Positions 43,371 to 53,230 of a DNA stretch of 64,000 nucleotides are shown here, piece by piece. Every line of letters begins with the position of its first letter. Position 1 is the first letter of the stretch. This stretch comes from Yponomeuta sedellus (Eukaryota; Arthropoda; Insecta; Lepidoptera; Yponomeutidae), in NCBI GenBank assembly GCA_934045075.1, contig OW203727.1:16118861-16182860 (forward strand), read 5' to 3'. A model generated the notes under the pieces. The model was not told the origin of the DNA. It ran no database searches and worked only from the letters and a program-made list of their open reading frames with translations. A program made the position numbers and the translations under genes.

Positions 43371-43487
43371 TGTTGTGTATGCATATACCTAGTTGAGTGT
43401 GTTAGACAATTGTTAAAGGTGCAGCCAGTATTAAACGAGCTACCGATCGTATCGCTTGGCTTTCATTTCGTACCCGCAGATAGTTCA
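43371..43487 (+). repeat. 3' LTR of G2
   Basis: 117 bp, identical by eye to the 5' LTR; followed by the CTAAA duplication. Confidence 0.93.
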
Positions 43488-43492
43488 CTAAA

Positions 43493-44559
43493 TAATATGT
43501 ATAGGTGATTAGTTCACAGTATAGTTAAATTGATTTAAAATGTGTATAAAAAAACCCCAGGTCTTGGATGTTTACATGTTTGTGATGTCGTTGTTTCTGG
43601 TTCCCACAACACAGGTATCCGAGTATGGGGCCAAAAGCAATGTATATGCATGTATATAATTGTTATGTTATGTTGTTACAAAGTTTCCTTCATTTTAATC
43701 TATCATAACAAGAAGAAAGTATTATTTACCTATCTTTTTAGGTAGCTTATATACGTCCCTTTGCATGGCACAAGTCTTTTTTAATACGGTTGCTCAAAAA
43801 GTGGCGTATTGCAGGGACGTATAGCGTGCGGGATGTGGGCTATTACACACTCGTGCTTTTTTTAACTTTCCCGCACTAGTGCGTTCTCTTTCCCAACTGT
43901 CAAAATATTGTCTATTAAAAAAAAACCAACCATGAAGTTATTACTAGAAAAATTAATAGAATGGGTATTTTTCCTTATGTCAAATATAGTTGGAACCACT
44001 GTGGTTCCACTATGGTTTATAAGGAAACCACAGATAATAGACCGAATTCGACAGTTATTGCTACAGAATTTATCTATGAGGAAAAACGCCCATTGTTATG
44101 ATTCACATTTATGATTTGAAAAAAATTATGATTCATGCAAATACATATATTTCTAAAAAGAAGCTACTAATTTGTTTCATTACTTTATTAATAGGTTTTT
44201 TTTTTCATTTCATCTCATTAAATTTAATTTTCATTTCATATCAATAAAAAAATTCTACTGAAGACTTGGCTGTATGGGCATAGTTCCCTTTGCCTACCAG
44301 AATGGGTGAAGAAAAAAAAATCTCTGCTTATATTCTTTTACGGTTGGCGCCATTTTAGCGCCATTCAATAATTTTATTTTAATAAATTGCTTAATTTTTT
44401 CGCAACTGAATTAAAAATAGTCGTTCAGTACACGTGCGGAACCGTCATTGCAACTTGTTCCGACTGTCAACCCTCACCTTCGGCTGCGCCTCCGCTCGGG
44501 TAGACATTTGTAGGAACTCTTTGCAATGACAAAATTTTCGCACTTGTAATGAAATATAC
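43493..44559. other. Unassigned DNA with a family B tail scrap
   Basis: 43741-43790 resembles the reverse of the family B 3' end (GTAGCTTATATACGTCCC). The rest, including 44270-44560, is unrecognised; no gene. Confidence 0.4.
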
Positions 44560-45075
44560 TATTCTGAAAGATAGAGAGAGAGAGAGAAAGCTTAATTACC
44601 ACGTGCCTACCGCGGATTGGTAATTTGAAGCGCTGAGGTATGGAAGCGTTCGTGGCCTAGTCAAACCGAGTGATTGAAATCAATCGTGTTAAGCTACAAA
44701 AGGCGCGGTCAGGCGCAGGATGGGTGACCGTGCTGCTACCACCGATAGTAGCATTTTCCGAGCGCTTCCGTGCTTCGCAAGGCACGCTAAGCCGTTGTCG
44801 GCTGTCATGTAATAGCATTCGTTAAGCCATGTCAGAGGCCTTAAGGGCGGCTTGATAACTTCTGACAGTAAGATTCACCACTGTCTTACATTCCTCCACC
44901 AACCCGGACTTGGCCCCCTTGGAGTATGGCCTAACCATACTGCCCCAGCATTGGGCACATAGGTACAAGGGTTGATATCGAGGTATGGGAATACCTCAGA
45001 AACGCAGGTTTCCTCATGATGTTTTTCTCCACAATTACCGAATGATATTGCTAACTTCACAAATGTACTTAACTT
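44560..45075 (-). mobile_element. Family B SINE split by a family C insertion
   Basis: The left part (to 44643) is the reversed B tail and body (GAGAGAGAGAGA, TTAATTACCACGTGCCTACC, AAGCGCTGAGGTATGG). The right part from 44980 resumes at the same point (GAGGTATGGGAATACCTCAG, GCAGGTTTCCTCATGATG, GCTAACTTCACAAATGTAC). Confidence 0.75.
44644..44979 (+). mobile_element. Family C 5S-derived SINE inside a family B SINE
   Basis: 336 bp, plus orientation, flanked by GAGGTATGG (44635-44643 and 44980-44988). Starts AAGCGTTCGTGGCCTAG, then GTTAAGC, GGCGCGGTCAGG and GGATGGGTGACC (5S-like block), and ends AAGGGTTGATATC. The duplication is made of family B sequence, so the host copy is older. Confidence 0.88.
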
Positions 45076-45812
45076 ATCAAACAAACGATCTTAGCCTGCA
45101 TTGTCTATCTAAATTATTTAATTTAAAAACGAAATGTAAAATATGTTAAGTTTTAGATTAGATTAGAACTCTTTATTGTAGGTACACACCAGAAAACAAA
45201 ATACATAAAAAGGTTTACATATCTTAGTATTGCCGTATACGATAGGCGGTCTTATCGCTAAAAGCGATCTCTAAGTGAATGAAGAGATTAGTGAAAATCA
45301 ACAATGTATTTTTATTATTTGTACTGTGCATTTTTTTTATTTGTTTAATGACAGCTCATTACTTATATAAGTGACATAAAAATGTAATTAATAACAAAGT
45401 TTCTTGTAAATTGTACATTCTTATCATTACTCACATAAACACTTTTATGTCAAAACCAGTTGAACTCCATTTATCAAGAACTTTATAAATACCTTGCCGA
45501 TGTGCTTTTAAAGCACATCGAAAAGATGTAGTCAATGTTTGTTATTTTACCAAATTCCAAATCACTCTTTCCCTTCCATTCTTCTTAAATATTCTTCTCA
45601 CTATGCGACCAACGAAAAACATTGTTGTTTTACTCCGGCCAGCAAAATTAATTAACACTTTCCTAATATATGCAGCGGGAGCATTTTGGTAGCGTCGGCA
45701 AAATCAATTTTGAGGTCGCAACTTTGGCCGGTGGCCAGGCTAGGCCTCGGACAGCCACAGACCTGCATATTGTAATAACAACTATGCTTATACCGTCTAT
45801 ACAACTATGATT
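45076..45812. other. Unassigned AT-rich DNA
   Basis: 45150-45200 (TTAGATTAGATTAGAACTC, TTTATTG) looks like a reversed LINE tail. No gene. Confidence 0.4.
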
Positions 45813-48050
45813 TTTTACGTAGCCTATAAAAGTCCCACTGCAGGGCACAGGCTTTCTCTCAGAGATATAGTACGGGCATAATTACCACGTGTGCCCATCG
45901 TGCATTTTTAATTTCCAGCGCCGAGTTATTTCAAAACTGACAAGATTGTTTTGTATCCATTAAAAAGTTAACGAGATTTTTTTTATACATTTTTATGCAG
46001 CCTATATAATTATGTTCCAATGCAGGGCACAGGATTTCTCTCAGAGATATAGTATGGGCTTAATTCCCAGTGCCCGCCGTGCATTGGCAATTTCCAGCGC
46101 CGAGTTATTTGAAAACCGACAAGATTGTTTTGTACCCAATAAAAAGTTAACGAGATTTTTTTATACATTTTTATGTAGCCTATATAATTATGATCCAATG
46201 CAGGGCACAGGCTTTCTCTCAGAGATATAGTATGGGCTTAATTCCCAGTGCCCACCGTGCACTGGCAATTTCCGGCACAGAGTTATTTGAGAACCGTTGT
46301 ATCCAATAAAAAGTTAACGAGAATTTTTTTTATAAACTTTTATGTAGCCTTTATAATTATGTTCCACTGCAGGGCACAGGATTTCTCTGAGAGATATAGT
46401 CTGGGCTTAATTACTACGCGTGCCCACCGTGCATTTTCAATTTCTAGCGCCGAGTTATTTGAAAACCGACAAGATTGTTTTGTATCCAATAAAAAGTTAC
46501 CGAGAATTTTTTTTATACATTTTTATGTAGTCTATATAATTATGTTCCACTGCAGGGCACAGGATTTCTCTGAGATATATAGTCTGGGCTTTATTACTAC
46601 GCGTGCCCACCGTGCATTTTCAATTTCCAGCGCCGAGTTATTTGAAAACCGACAATATTGTTTTGTATCCAATAAAAAGTTAACGAGATTTTTTTATACA
46701 TTTTTATGTAGCCTATATAATTATGTTCCAATGCAGGGCACAGGCTTTCTCTCAGAGATATAGTATGGGCTTAATTCCCAGTGCCCGCCGTGCCTTGGCA
46801 ATTTCCAGCGCAGAGTTATTTGAGAACCGTTGTATCCAATAAAAAGTTAACGATTTTTATGTAGTCTATATAATTATGTTCCACTGCAGGGCACAGGATT
46901 TCTCTGAGAGATATAGTCTGGGCTTAATTACTACGCGTGCCCACCGTGCATTTTCAATTTCCAGCGCCGAGTTATTTGAAAACCGACAATATTGTTTTGT
47001 ATCCAATAAAAAGTTAACGAGATTTTTTTATACATTTTTATTTAGCCTATATAATTATGTTCCAATGCAGGGCACAGGCTTTCTCTCACAGATATAGTAT
47101 GGGCTTAATTCCCAGTGCCCGCCGTGCCTTGGCAATTTCCAGCGCAGAGTTATTTGAGAACCGTTGTATCCAATAAAAAGTTAACGAGAATTTTTTTTAT
47201 AAACTTTTATGTAGCCTTTATAATTATGTTCCACTGCAGGGCATAGGCTTTCTCTCAGAGATATAGTATGGGCTTAATTCCCAGTGCCCACCGTGCACTG
47301 GCAATTTCCAGCACAGAGTTATTTGAGAACCGTTGTATCCAATAAAACGTTAACGAGATTTTTTTTTATAAACTTTTATGTAGCCTATATAATTATGTTC
47401 CACTGCAGGGCACAGGCTTTCTCTCAGAGATATAGTATGGGCTTAATTCCCAGTGCCCACCGTGCACTGGCAATTTCCGGCACAGAGTTATTTGAGAACC
47501 GTTGTATCCAATAAAAAGTTAACGAGAATTTTTTTTATAAACTTTTATGTAGCCTTTATAATTATGTTCCACTGCAGGGCACAGGCTTTCTCTCAGAGAT
47601 ATAGTATGGGCTTAATTCCCAGTGCCCACCGTGCACTGGCAATTTCCGGCACAGAGTTATTTGAGAACCGTTGTATCCAATAAAAAGTTAACGAGAATTT
47701 TTTTTATAAACTTTTATGTAGCCTTTATAATTATGTTCCACTGCAGGGCACAGGCTTTCTCTCAGAGATATAGTATGGGCTTAATTCCCAGTGCCCACCG
47801 TGCACTGGCAATTTCCGGCACAGAGTTATTTGAGAACCGTTGTATCCAATAAAAAGTTAACGAGAATTTTTTTTATAAACTTTTATGTAGCCTTTATAAT
47901 TATGTTCCACTGCAGGGCACAGGATTTCTCTCAGAGATATAGTATGGGCTTAATTACCACGCGTGCCCACCGTGCATTTTCAATTTCCAGCGCCGAGTTA
48001 TTTGAAAACCGACAAGATTGTTTTGTATCCAATAAAAAGTTAACGAGATA
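45813..48050 (-). repeat. 13-unit tandem array derived from the family B SINE tail
   Basis: The motif GCAGGGCAYAGG recurs at 45841, 46023, 46201, 46370, 46553, 46734, 46887, 47068, 47237, 47406, 47575, 47744 and 47913. Spacings are 182, 178, 169, 183, 181, 153, 181 and then 169 five times. Long units (178-183) contain CCGACAAGATTGTTTTG; 169-bp units lack about 11 bp there; the 153-bp unit has a further deletion. Each unit contains the reversed family B tail and body plus a T-rich spacer (AAAAAGTTAACGAGA, TTTTATGTAGCC). Serial short ORFs here arise from the 169-bp period and are not genes. Confidence 0.95.
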
Positions 48051-48383
48051 AGAATTATACACATTTTTTTAAATAAAATGAAATTAAACAACATAATTAA
48101 GTATTTATTGATATAACGTAATAAAATGAAAGTAAGTGCTAAATTATAAGGATTTAAAATTTGCTAATATGTTTTAACTAGACCAAATATTGAAATAAAT
48201 TATTGTGATACCACTGTAAAAATATATATATCTTAGAGGGCGCTGACACCTGTATTACAGATTCTCGTCTACCACAGGTGCCATAGTCAAACAAGCATTG
48301 TATTTTGTAAATAGCTGTATCAATTACATACAATTTTAACTTGGCATATTATCAGCAATATATTAATTACTTCATTCGTTCAT
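48051..48383. other. Unassigned AT-rich DNA
   Basis: Nothing recognised between the array and the next SINE. Confidence 0.4.
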
Positions 48384-48658
48384 TATGTAGCGTATATAAT
48401 TATGTCCCAATGCAGGGCACAGGATTTTCCTCGGAGAGATACTGTGGGCTTAATTACCACGCGTACCCACCGTGCATTAACAATTTCTAGCGTTGAGTTA
48501 GTTGAAAATCTCAGACACTTAGGTTTCCTCACCATGTTTTCCTTCCAGTTAGCAAGCAATGGACTCGAAAGTCAGATTCGATTTCCAATGCGGGCATGTA
48601 CCAACGACTTTGTTTTCTAAGTTATGTACATTTGTGAAGATATAGCAGCAATACCACA
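48384..48658 (-). mobile_element. Family B SINE with inverted 5' half
   Basis: 48384-48561 is the reversed 3' part: tail GTAGCGTATATAATTATG, body, CCTCACCATGTTTTCC, up to TTAGCAAGCAATGG. 48562-48658 is the 5' part in the opposite orientation: AGATTCGATTTCC (B box region), ATGTACCAACGACTTTG, AAGTTATGTACATTTGTG, TAGCAGCAATACCA. Together they cover almost the whole element, broken at the CAATACCA/TTGCTAAC point with little lost or duplicated. Confidence 0.8.
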
Positions 48659-48937
48659 GCAATGATTGTGAGATATTTTTTCTGTGGTTAATAGAAACAG
48701 GGCACTAATTGATAAGCACAGTATCTAAGTAAGATAACAATGTTGTGGTCCGCAGATAGCGGTTTCGCATTATTTATTTACAATTAAGCAATTATTTGTG
48801 GTTCATACAAGCAAACAACAAAATGTCATTCATTATCAATGGTTCGATTCCCACTGGCGGCCTCGCATTATACTGTATAATGCGAGACAAAAATTTCTAA
48901 AAATATTTTTTTCAAAAATATACACAAATATCTACAT
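48659..48937. other. Unassigned DNA with a tight hairpin
   Basis: 48862-48886 is a perfect hairpin with 12-bp arms and a 1-nt loop (CTCGCATTATAC, T, complement). Nothing else recognised. Confidence 0.55.
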
Positions 48938-49162
48938 GAGCGCGCTTGAGTTAACAACAACAGGCGCGGTCAAGTACAGGATGGGTGACCGTCCCGTGAC
49001 TACCGCTAGTGGCATTTTTCCGAGCTTCGCAAGGCACGCTAAGCCGTTGGTGCCACGTAATAGCAGTCGTTAAGCCATGTCAGAGGCCTTATGGGCGGCT
49101 TGATAACATCTGATGGTACTGCCCCCACTGTCTTACAATCCTCTACCAACCCGGACTTGGCC
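48938..49162 (+). mobile_element. Family C 5S-derived SINE, both ends damaged
   Basis: GAGTTAACAACAACAGGCGC, GGTCAAGTACAGGATGGG and TGACCGTCCC form the 5S-like block; the body continues to ACCAACCCGGACTTGGCC. The RTE-like 3' end is missing, and most of the 5' leader is deleted. Confidence 0.75.
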
Positions 49163-49340
49163 AAATACAGCCGTTTTTGGCGGAAATCGAATAAAGTCCT
49201 ATATCCTAGGTTCTAGACTATAGGTTCTAAGAATAGTTTTCGTAGTGTTTATGATTTAAGATATTTACGTTTTGAAAAAAAAAACGGTGGCGTTAGTTAG
49301 CATTCCAAAGCGCCTTAATAGAAAAATAATAAATGTATTA
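49163..49340. other. Short unassigned stretch
   Basis: Nothing recognised. Confidence 0.4.
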
Positions 49341-49460
49341 GGTAAATGTTAAAAACCTATTTAGAGGCTAAAAATTCCACCCATGCCGGGATTAGAACCT
49401 CTAAATAGGTTTTTAAAATTGTCCTTAGCACGGGTTATTGCATTAAAAATAAAAATATAT
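49341..49460 (+). mobile_element. Family D SINE, fold-back copy 3
   Basis: Flanked by AATGTATTA (49332-49340 and 49461-49469). The antisense part starts TTAAAAACCTATTTAGAGG and stops in the T-arm (GCCGGGATTAG). The sense part starts at CCTCTAAATAGG and runs into ATTGTCCTTAGCACGGG, TTGCATTAAAAATAAA. The overlapping arms are 49349-49367 and 49398-49416 (19 bp, perfect). Confidence 0.85.
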
Positions 49461-49657
49461 AATGTATTAAATGTGTTGTTTTCATTAGCAAGTAAGTTTT
49501 ATCTTAAATAACCATTAAACATATTTAAAACTCGGACTCTAAAAGTTTCATATATTTGGCGAAAAGATTAAACTAAAACTAAAATCTTTTCAAATTGAGC
49601 ACCTACTTATTAGGTTTTGAAGAAAATGTTCAAATTGTTCGAGCATAAGAAAAATAT

Positions 49658-49761
49658 CACCAACCCGGACTTGGCACCCGTGGCGGAGTATGGCTTAATC
49701 TTCCTGTGATGCAGGAAGAGAACCTTGCCTCTGCAGTGGGGACATACAAGGGTTGATATCG
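49658..49761 (+). mobile_element. Family C SINE, heavily 5'-truncated
   Basis: 104 bp flanked by a perfect 11-bp duplication AAGAAAAATAT (49647-49657 and 49762-49772). Contains only ACCAACCCGGACTTGGC to GACATACAAGGGTTGATATC. This proves that the 3' end is where insertion starts. Confidence 0.88.
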
Positions 49762-49772
49762 AAGAAAAATAT

Positions 49773-50219
49773 GATAAATTTTATTTCCAAATTTTTACTA
49801 AAAGCTTTTTTTGTAAAACGAGTACCTACCAATATGGGAAGTAATAAAAGTATAAACTCATTGAGCATAAGAAATATAATATTTTCACCAAAAACATAGT
49901 ACGAACTAATCAGAAATATACTCTGAGGTAATATCTTATTTAACTCTATGTAATAACGGAGCAAAAAATACACGCCTCATCATACGATACAAAGAACAAA
50001 ACACATAAATCTTTAAGCCACATCAAGTATCCGAATAACCTTTAAGAATACTGTAGTATGCGCCCCGAAGGCAAGGCAAATTAAATTATTGTGGTACGAA
50101 TGCGTGTGCGATATGCGTGCCAGATCGCTACTTCGGAAGCCAAAGGCAGGGATCAAAAACACGCAAAAGGATTGACTCGAAAAACTGCAAAAATGGTATT
50201 TAAACTAATGTAAACCAAG
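49773..50219. other. Unassigned DNA
   Basis: Nothing recognised. Confidence 0.4.
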
Positions 50220-50325
50220 GCACCAACCCGGACATGGCCTCCATGGTGGAGTATGGCCTAACCTTCCTGCGATGCAGGAAGAGACCCGTGCCCGTGCGGT
50301 GGGGACATACAAGGGTTGATATCGA
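50220..50325 (+). mobile_element. Family C SINE 3' fragment
   Basis: CACCAACCCGGACATGGCC to ACATACAAGGGTTGATATC, the same 3' portion as the copy at 49658, directly upstream of a nearly full-length copy. Confidence 0.75.
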
Positions 50326-50343
50326 TCGACATCGAAAACAATG

Positions 50344-50704
50344 CGTGAAGCGATCGTGGCCTGGTGGAACGGTGTGATTGGAATCAATAACTAGGGTTAA
50401 GCCACAATAGGCGCAGTCAGATGCAGGATGGGTGACCGTCCCGTGACTACCGCTAGTGGCATTTTTTCCGTGCTGAAAAAGGGACGCTAAGCCGTTGGTG
50501 CCGGCTGTCATGTAATGGCAGTCGTTAAGCCATATCAGAGCCCTTATAAGCGGCTTGATAACTTCTGACAGTAAAGCCCGCCACTGTCTTACAATCCTCC
50601 ACCAACCCGGACTTGGCCCCCGTGGTGGAGTATGGCCTAACCTTCCTGCGATGTAGGAAGAGACCCGTGCCCCAGCAGTGGGGACATACAAGGGTTGATA
50701 ACGA
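50344..50704 (+). mobile_element. Family C 5S-derived SINE, nearly full length
   Basis: Starts GTGAAGCGATCGTGGCCTGG. 5S-like block GGTTAAGCCACAATAGGCGC, GCAGTCAGATGC and AGGATGGGTGACCG. Ends AAGGGTTGATAACGA. About 361 bp, same length as the copy at 36775. Confidence 0.83.
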
Positions 50705-52119
50705 TTCGAAATATTGTATCTTCTCACAAGAATTATATCGTAAAATTTATGCCACACCTGGCAATAAAGTTATTTATTGCCAGTTGTGAATATAGTTATT
50801 TATTGCCAGTACCAATATTTCGAATAGAGGCCGAATTTCCAGCCCCATGTGGTTCTTCTTATTTATTCTTCTTTATTTATTCTGTTCCAATTCAGAAGCC
50901 AAAGGCGAATAGCTGCCGATTTCAATATTGTTATCGATATTATGCTAATACTAATTAGCCACAATAACTATTTGGGAATGCCTTATGTGGGAAATGAATG
51001 CGAACAATTTCTCCTTCGTCGTTGTTTCTTTTAATTTTAATGGCGTTCGATATTTTATTTTATGTTTTTTGAACGCAATAAATAAGCCTTAAGGGTTATG
51101 AAATTTTTGAATACCGAAGCACATGAAATAGCTTCTTAATAGTTAAACGTCTCGGTAAGCCCGGCGTGTATCAAAGTGCGCATTTATAAATCGATATCGT
51201 ACACATAAAGTCTGTTTCTAATTCGTATGGCGCGAATGTAAACATTTGCTTTCTTTGTTCATTTATACTGGATTATTTGAATTTCTTCTTTTTTGTCGTC
51301 CTTATGGCTGAGGGACGTGACTATGGGGCTGCTTCCGCCACCAGAGCTCTCCATTCGTTCCTACTATGTGCCAATGGTATCGCAGCCTGTAGGGTACCTC
51401 CAAGATTTAAATACTGCCCTTTAAAAACATCCACATACACTATTATACAACTCTAGTAGATAATCAAGGTGAAAAGGTGACAGACAGGAAGACACGGACT
51501 AATCTGGCATTGGTACCTTTTATGAAATAGTGCGTACATTGTACATAGATATGTACGCACTATTTTATAATAAACACAAGTGACGGTAGGGTACATCTTA
51601 AATTACGATGAATAATTACTAACTATTAGAAAATAACGGTAGACCAAAATTTAATTAAGGAGAGATCCGAACTAGTAGCCAACCTCGTATAGGAGACAGC
51701 ACATAGAGAAAACGAAGAATATTAAATTAAACGACAATAATAATTAAACAACATGGATGGAAGATGGATCAGAGTAGTAAAGAGGTGGCGGCCGCAAATC
51801 CCGGCGGCAGTAAAAGTGCTATCACGTAAGTTCTCCATTGTATGGAGTTGTTAGCCTACGCTGAATTGTCAGATACATATCCTCCTAGACCCTGGCGTCC
51901 TAGAAAAAGGACATCATGAATAACTTTCATAATTTACACCTAATTTAGTAGGAAGTCCGGAAAAGCTACTGTTCCAGGTCCAATATTTTCTTCATATTTT
52001 TTTGGTCAACAAGAAAAAAAGTTCTTCAAAATCTACGTAGTTTTAAAAGACTTAAAATAACTGTTACCTCCAGGGCTTAGGAGGTTAAATAGTTTGACAC
52101 TTCGGAGTCGTCTAATGCT
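50705..52119. other. Unassigned DNA with hairpins
   Basis: 50753-50778 is a small inverted repeat (CTGGCAATAAA). 51525-51565 has perfect 15-bp arms with an 11-nt loop (AAATAGTGCGTACAT). 51295-51410 (GGCTGAGGGACGTGAC) looks like an old dispersed repeat. No gene. Confidence 0.45.
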
Positions 52120-52298
52120 TAACGCGTTTGAGTGGAAAGCTGCGTAATAGAAGGGCTGCACCCGGATGGTCGGACTTATGGTCAGGTCAACAAGGCGGTC
52201 CGTGGATGCGAATGGCGAGAGACCGCGAAGGATGGCGGAGTGGGGAAAAGGCCGTTACTCAGCAGTGGGCAGAGAGAGGTAGGCTCATGATGATGATC
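52120..52298 (+). pseudogene. RTE-type LINE ORF C-terminus fragment
   Basis: The frame encodes WSGQQGGPWMRMARDREGWR, then GEKAVTQQWAERG, followed by GGCTCATGATGATGATC, a typical (ATG/GAT)n tail. WMRMARDREGW...QQW is the RTE C-terminal signature. No catalytic domain remains. Confidence 0.6.
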
Positions 52299-53230
52299 AG
52301 AAAAAAATATGTGTTTACCAAAGCGGCACGCCGAACCGAACAGACATTACTTGCACTGAAAACATCGATTGTAAATCGTTCCGGTACTTTACGACTTTAT
52401 TTCGGTCCCGCACGTTTTCTGTGACTGCGTCAATTCAGTCCGTCAGTCAGTCGCAAGCGCAGGCACACCGCATGTGTAGACATAGAGCTACGAGTGATAT
52501 GTACTTACATTCAATACTTAATGTTAGTTATTGTTTTTAGGTACCTATTTATTTATTTTTTGTAACACTCAATTGATACTGGTCTGTTATTAGAAGTGTA
52601 GAAAAAAATAGTTCTATTAAAATAAGTATATTCTTCACACTGGACACAACACAAACACACATTTTATACACATACTTTTACATATAATAAGAGTATGTTG
52701 TTTTAATAAATTTCATGTCCAGTACTCTAAACTCCTTACCAACTGTTTCTCGGATGCTGATGATTGCTACAATTGTTTTTCAGATTGTTAATATATTTCC
52801 AAAAAACAGGGGAAAGATTATTTTGAGTCATTTGTTCTTAGCTGAAGAATAGAAAGAAGAAAGTCGTGAGTCAGAGACATCAGAGTATGTTCGTCCATAC
52901 TCTGATGTCTCTGATGTACCTTCATAGGTAGCCAGCGATTAAGACGAGCATGGGTAAAGTCACGTGTTTTGTGGAGCTGAAATGTAAAAAAATGACAATT
53001 AATGTTCTTAACACAAAGTTGCAACTGTTGACATTTAAAACGCGCGTCGTCGTTCTACCTAGGCTGCATTATTCACTTACAAAAATTCAGTCACAAAAAG
53101 AGGGAAACCAGTTAGCTGCATGACATGTCCCGGAGAAGTAGTTTACAGCCAGAACCCTCTTTTTGAAAGGCAACTGAACCGTGTCAGAATTATTGTATTT
53201 CTTCTTCTCCTCCCTCATTGATACAAATTT
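52299..53230. other. Unassigned DNA with a perfect hairpin
   Basis: 52872-52913: 18-bp arms (CAGAGACATCAGAGTATG), 6-nt loop TTCGTC. Nothing else recognised. Confidence 0.55.

Larger units (their letters stand above)
38945..43487 (+). mobile_element. Complete Gypsy-type LTR retrotransposon (element G2)
   Basis: A compact 4,543-bp element with two 117-bp LTRs that look identical (TGTTG...TTCA), flanked by the 5-bp duplication CTAAA (38940-38944 and 43488-43492). Order: LTR, PBS one base inside, leader, one gag-pol ORF, PPT, LTR. The domain order is that of Gypsy/Metaviridae; no envelope ORF. It is only distantly related to G1 (different gag, LTRs and PBS). Identical LTRs and an intact ORF indicate a recent insertion. 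Confidence 0.97.

Noticed and set aside
19866..43487. Endogenous retrovirus with envelope gene
   Set aside because: Neither Gypsy element has a third ORF between pol and the 3' LTR, so both are plain LTR retrotransposons.
45813..48050. CRISPR-like array
   Set aside because: Eukaryotic context; whole 169-183 bp units are repeated with no short repeat/unique spacer pattern, and units derive from a SINE.
46248..48051. Series of 76-171 aa ORFs with similar peptides
   Set aside because: They recur at the satellite period and simply translate the repeat unit.
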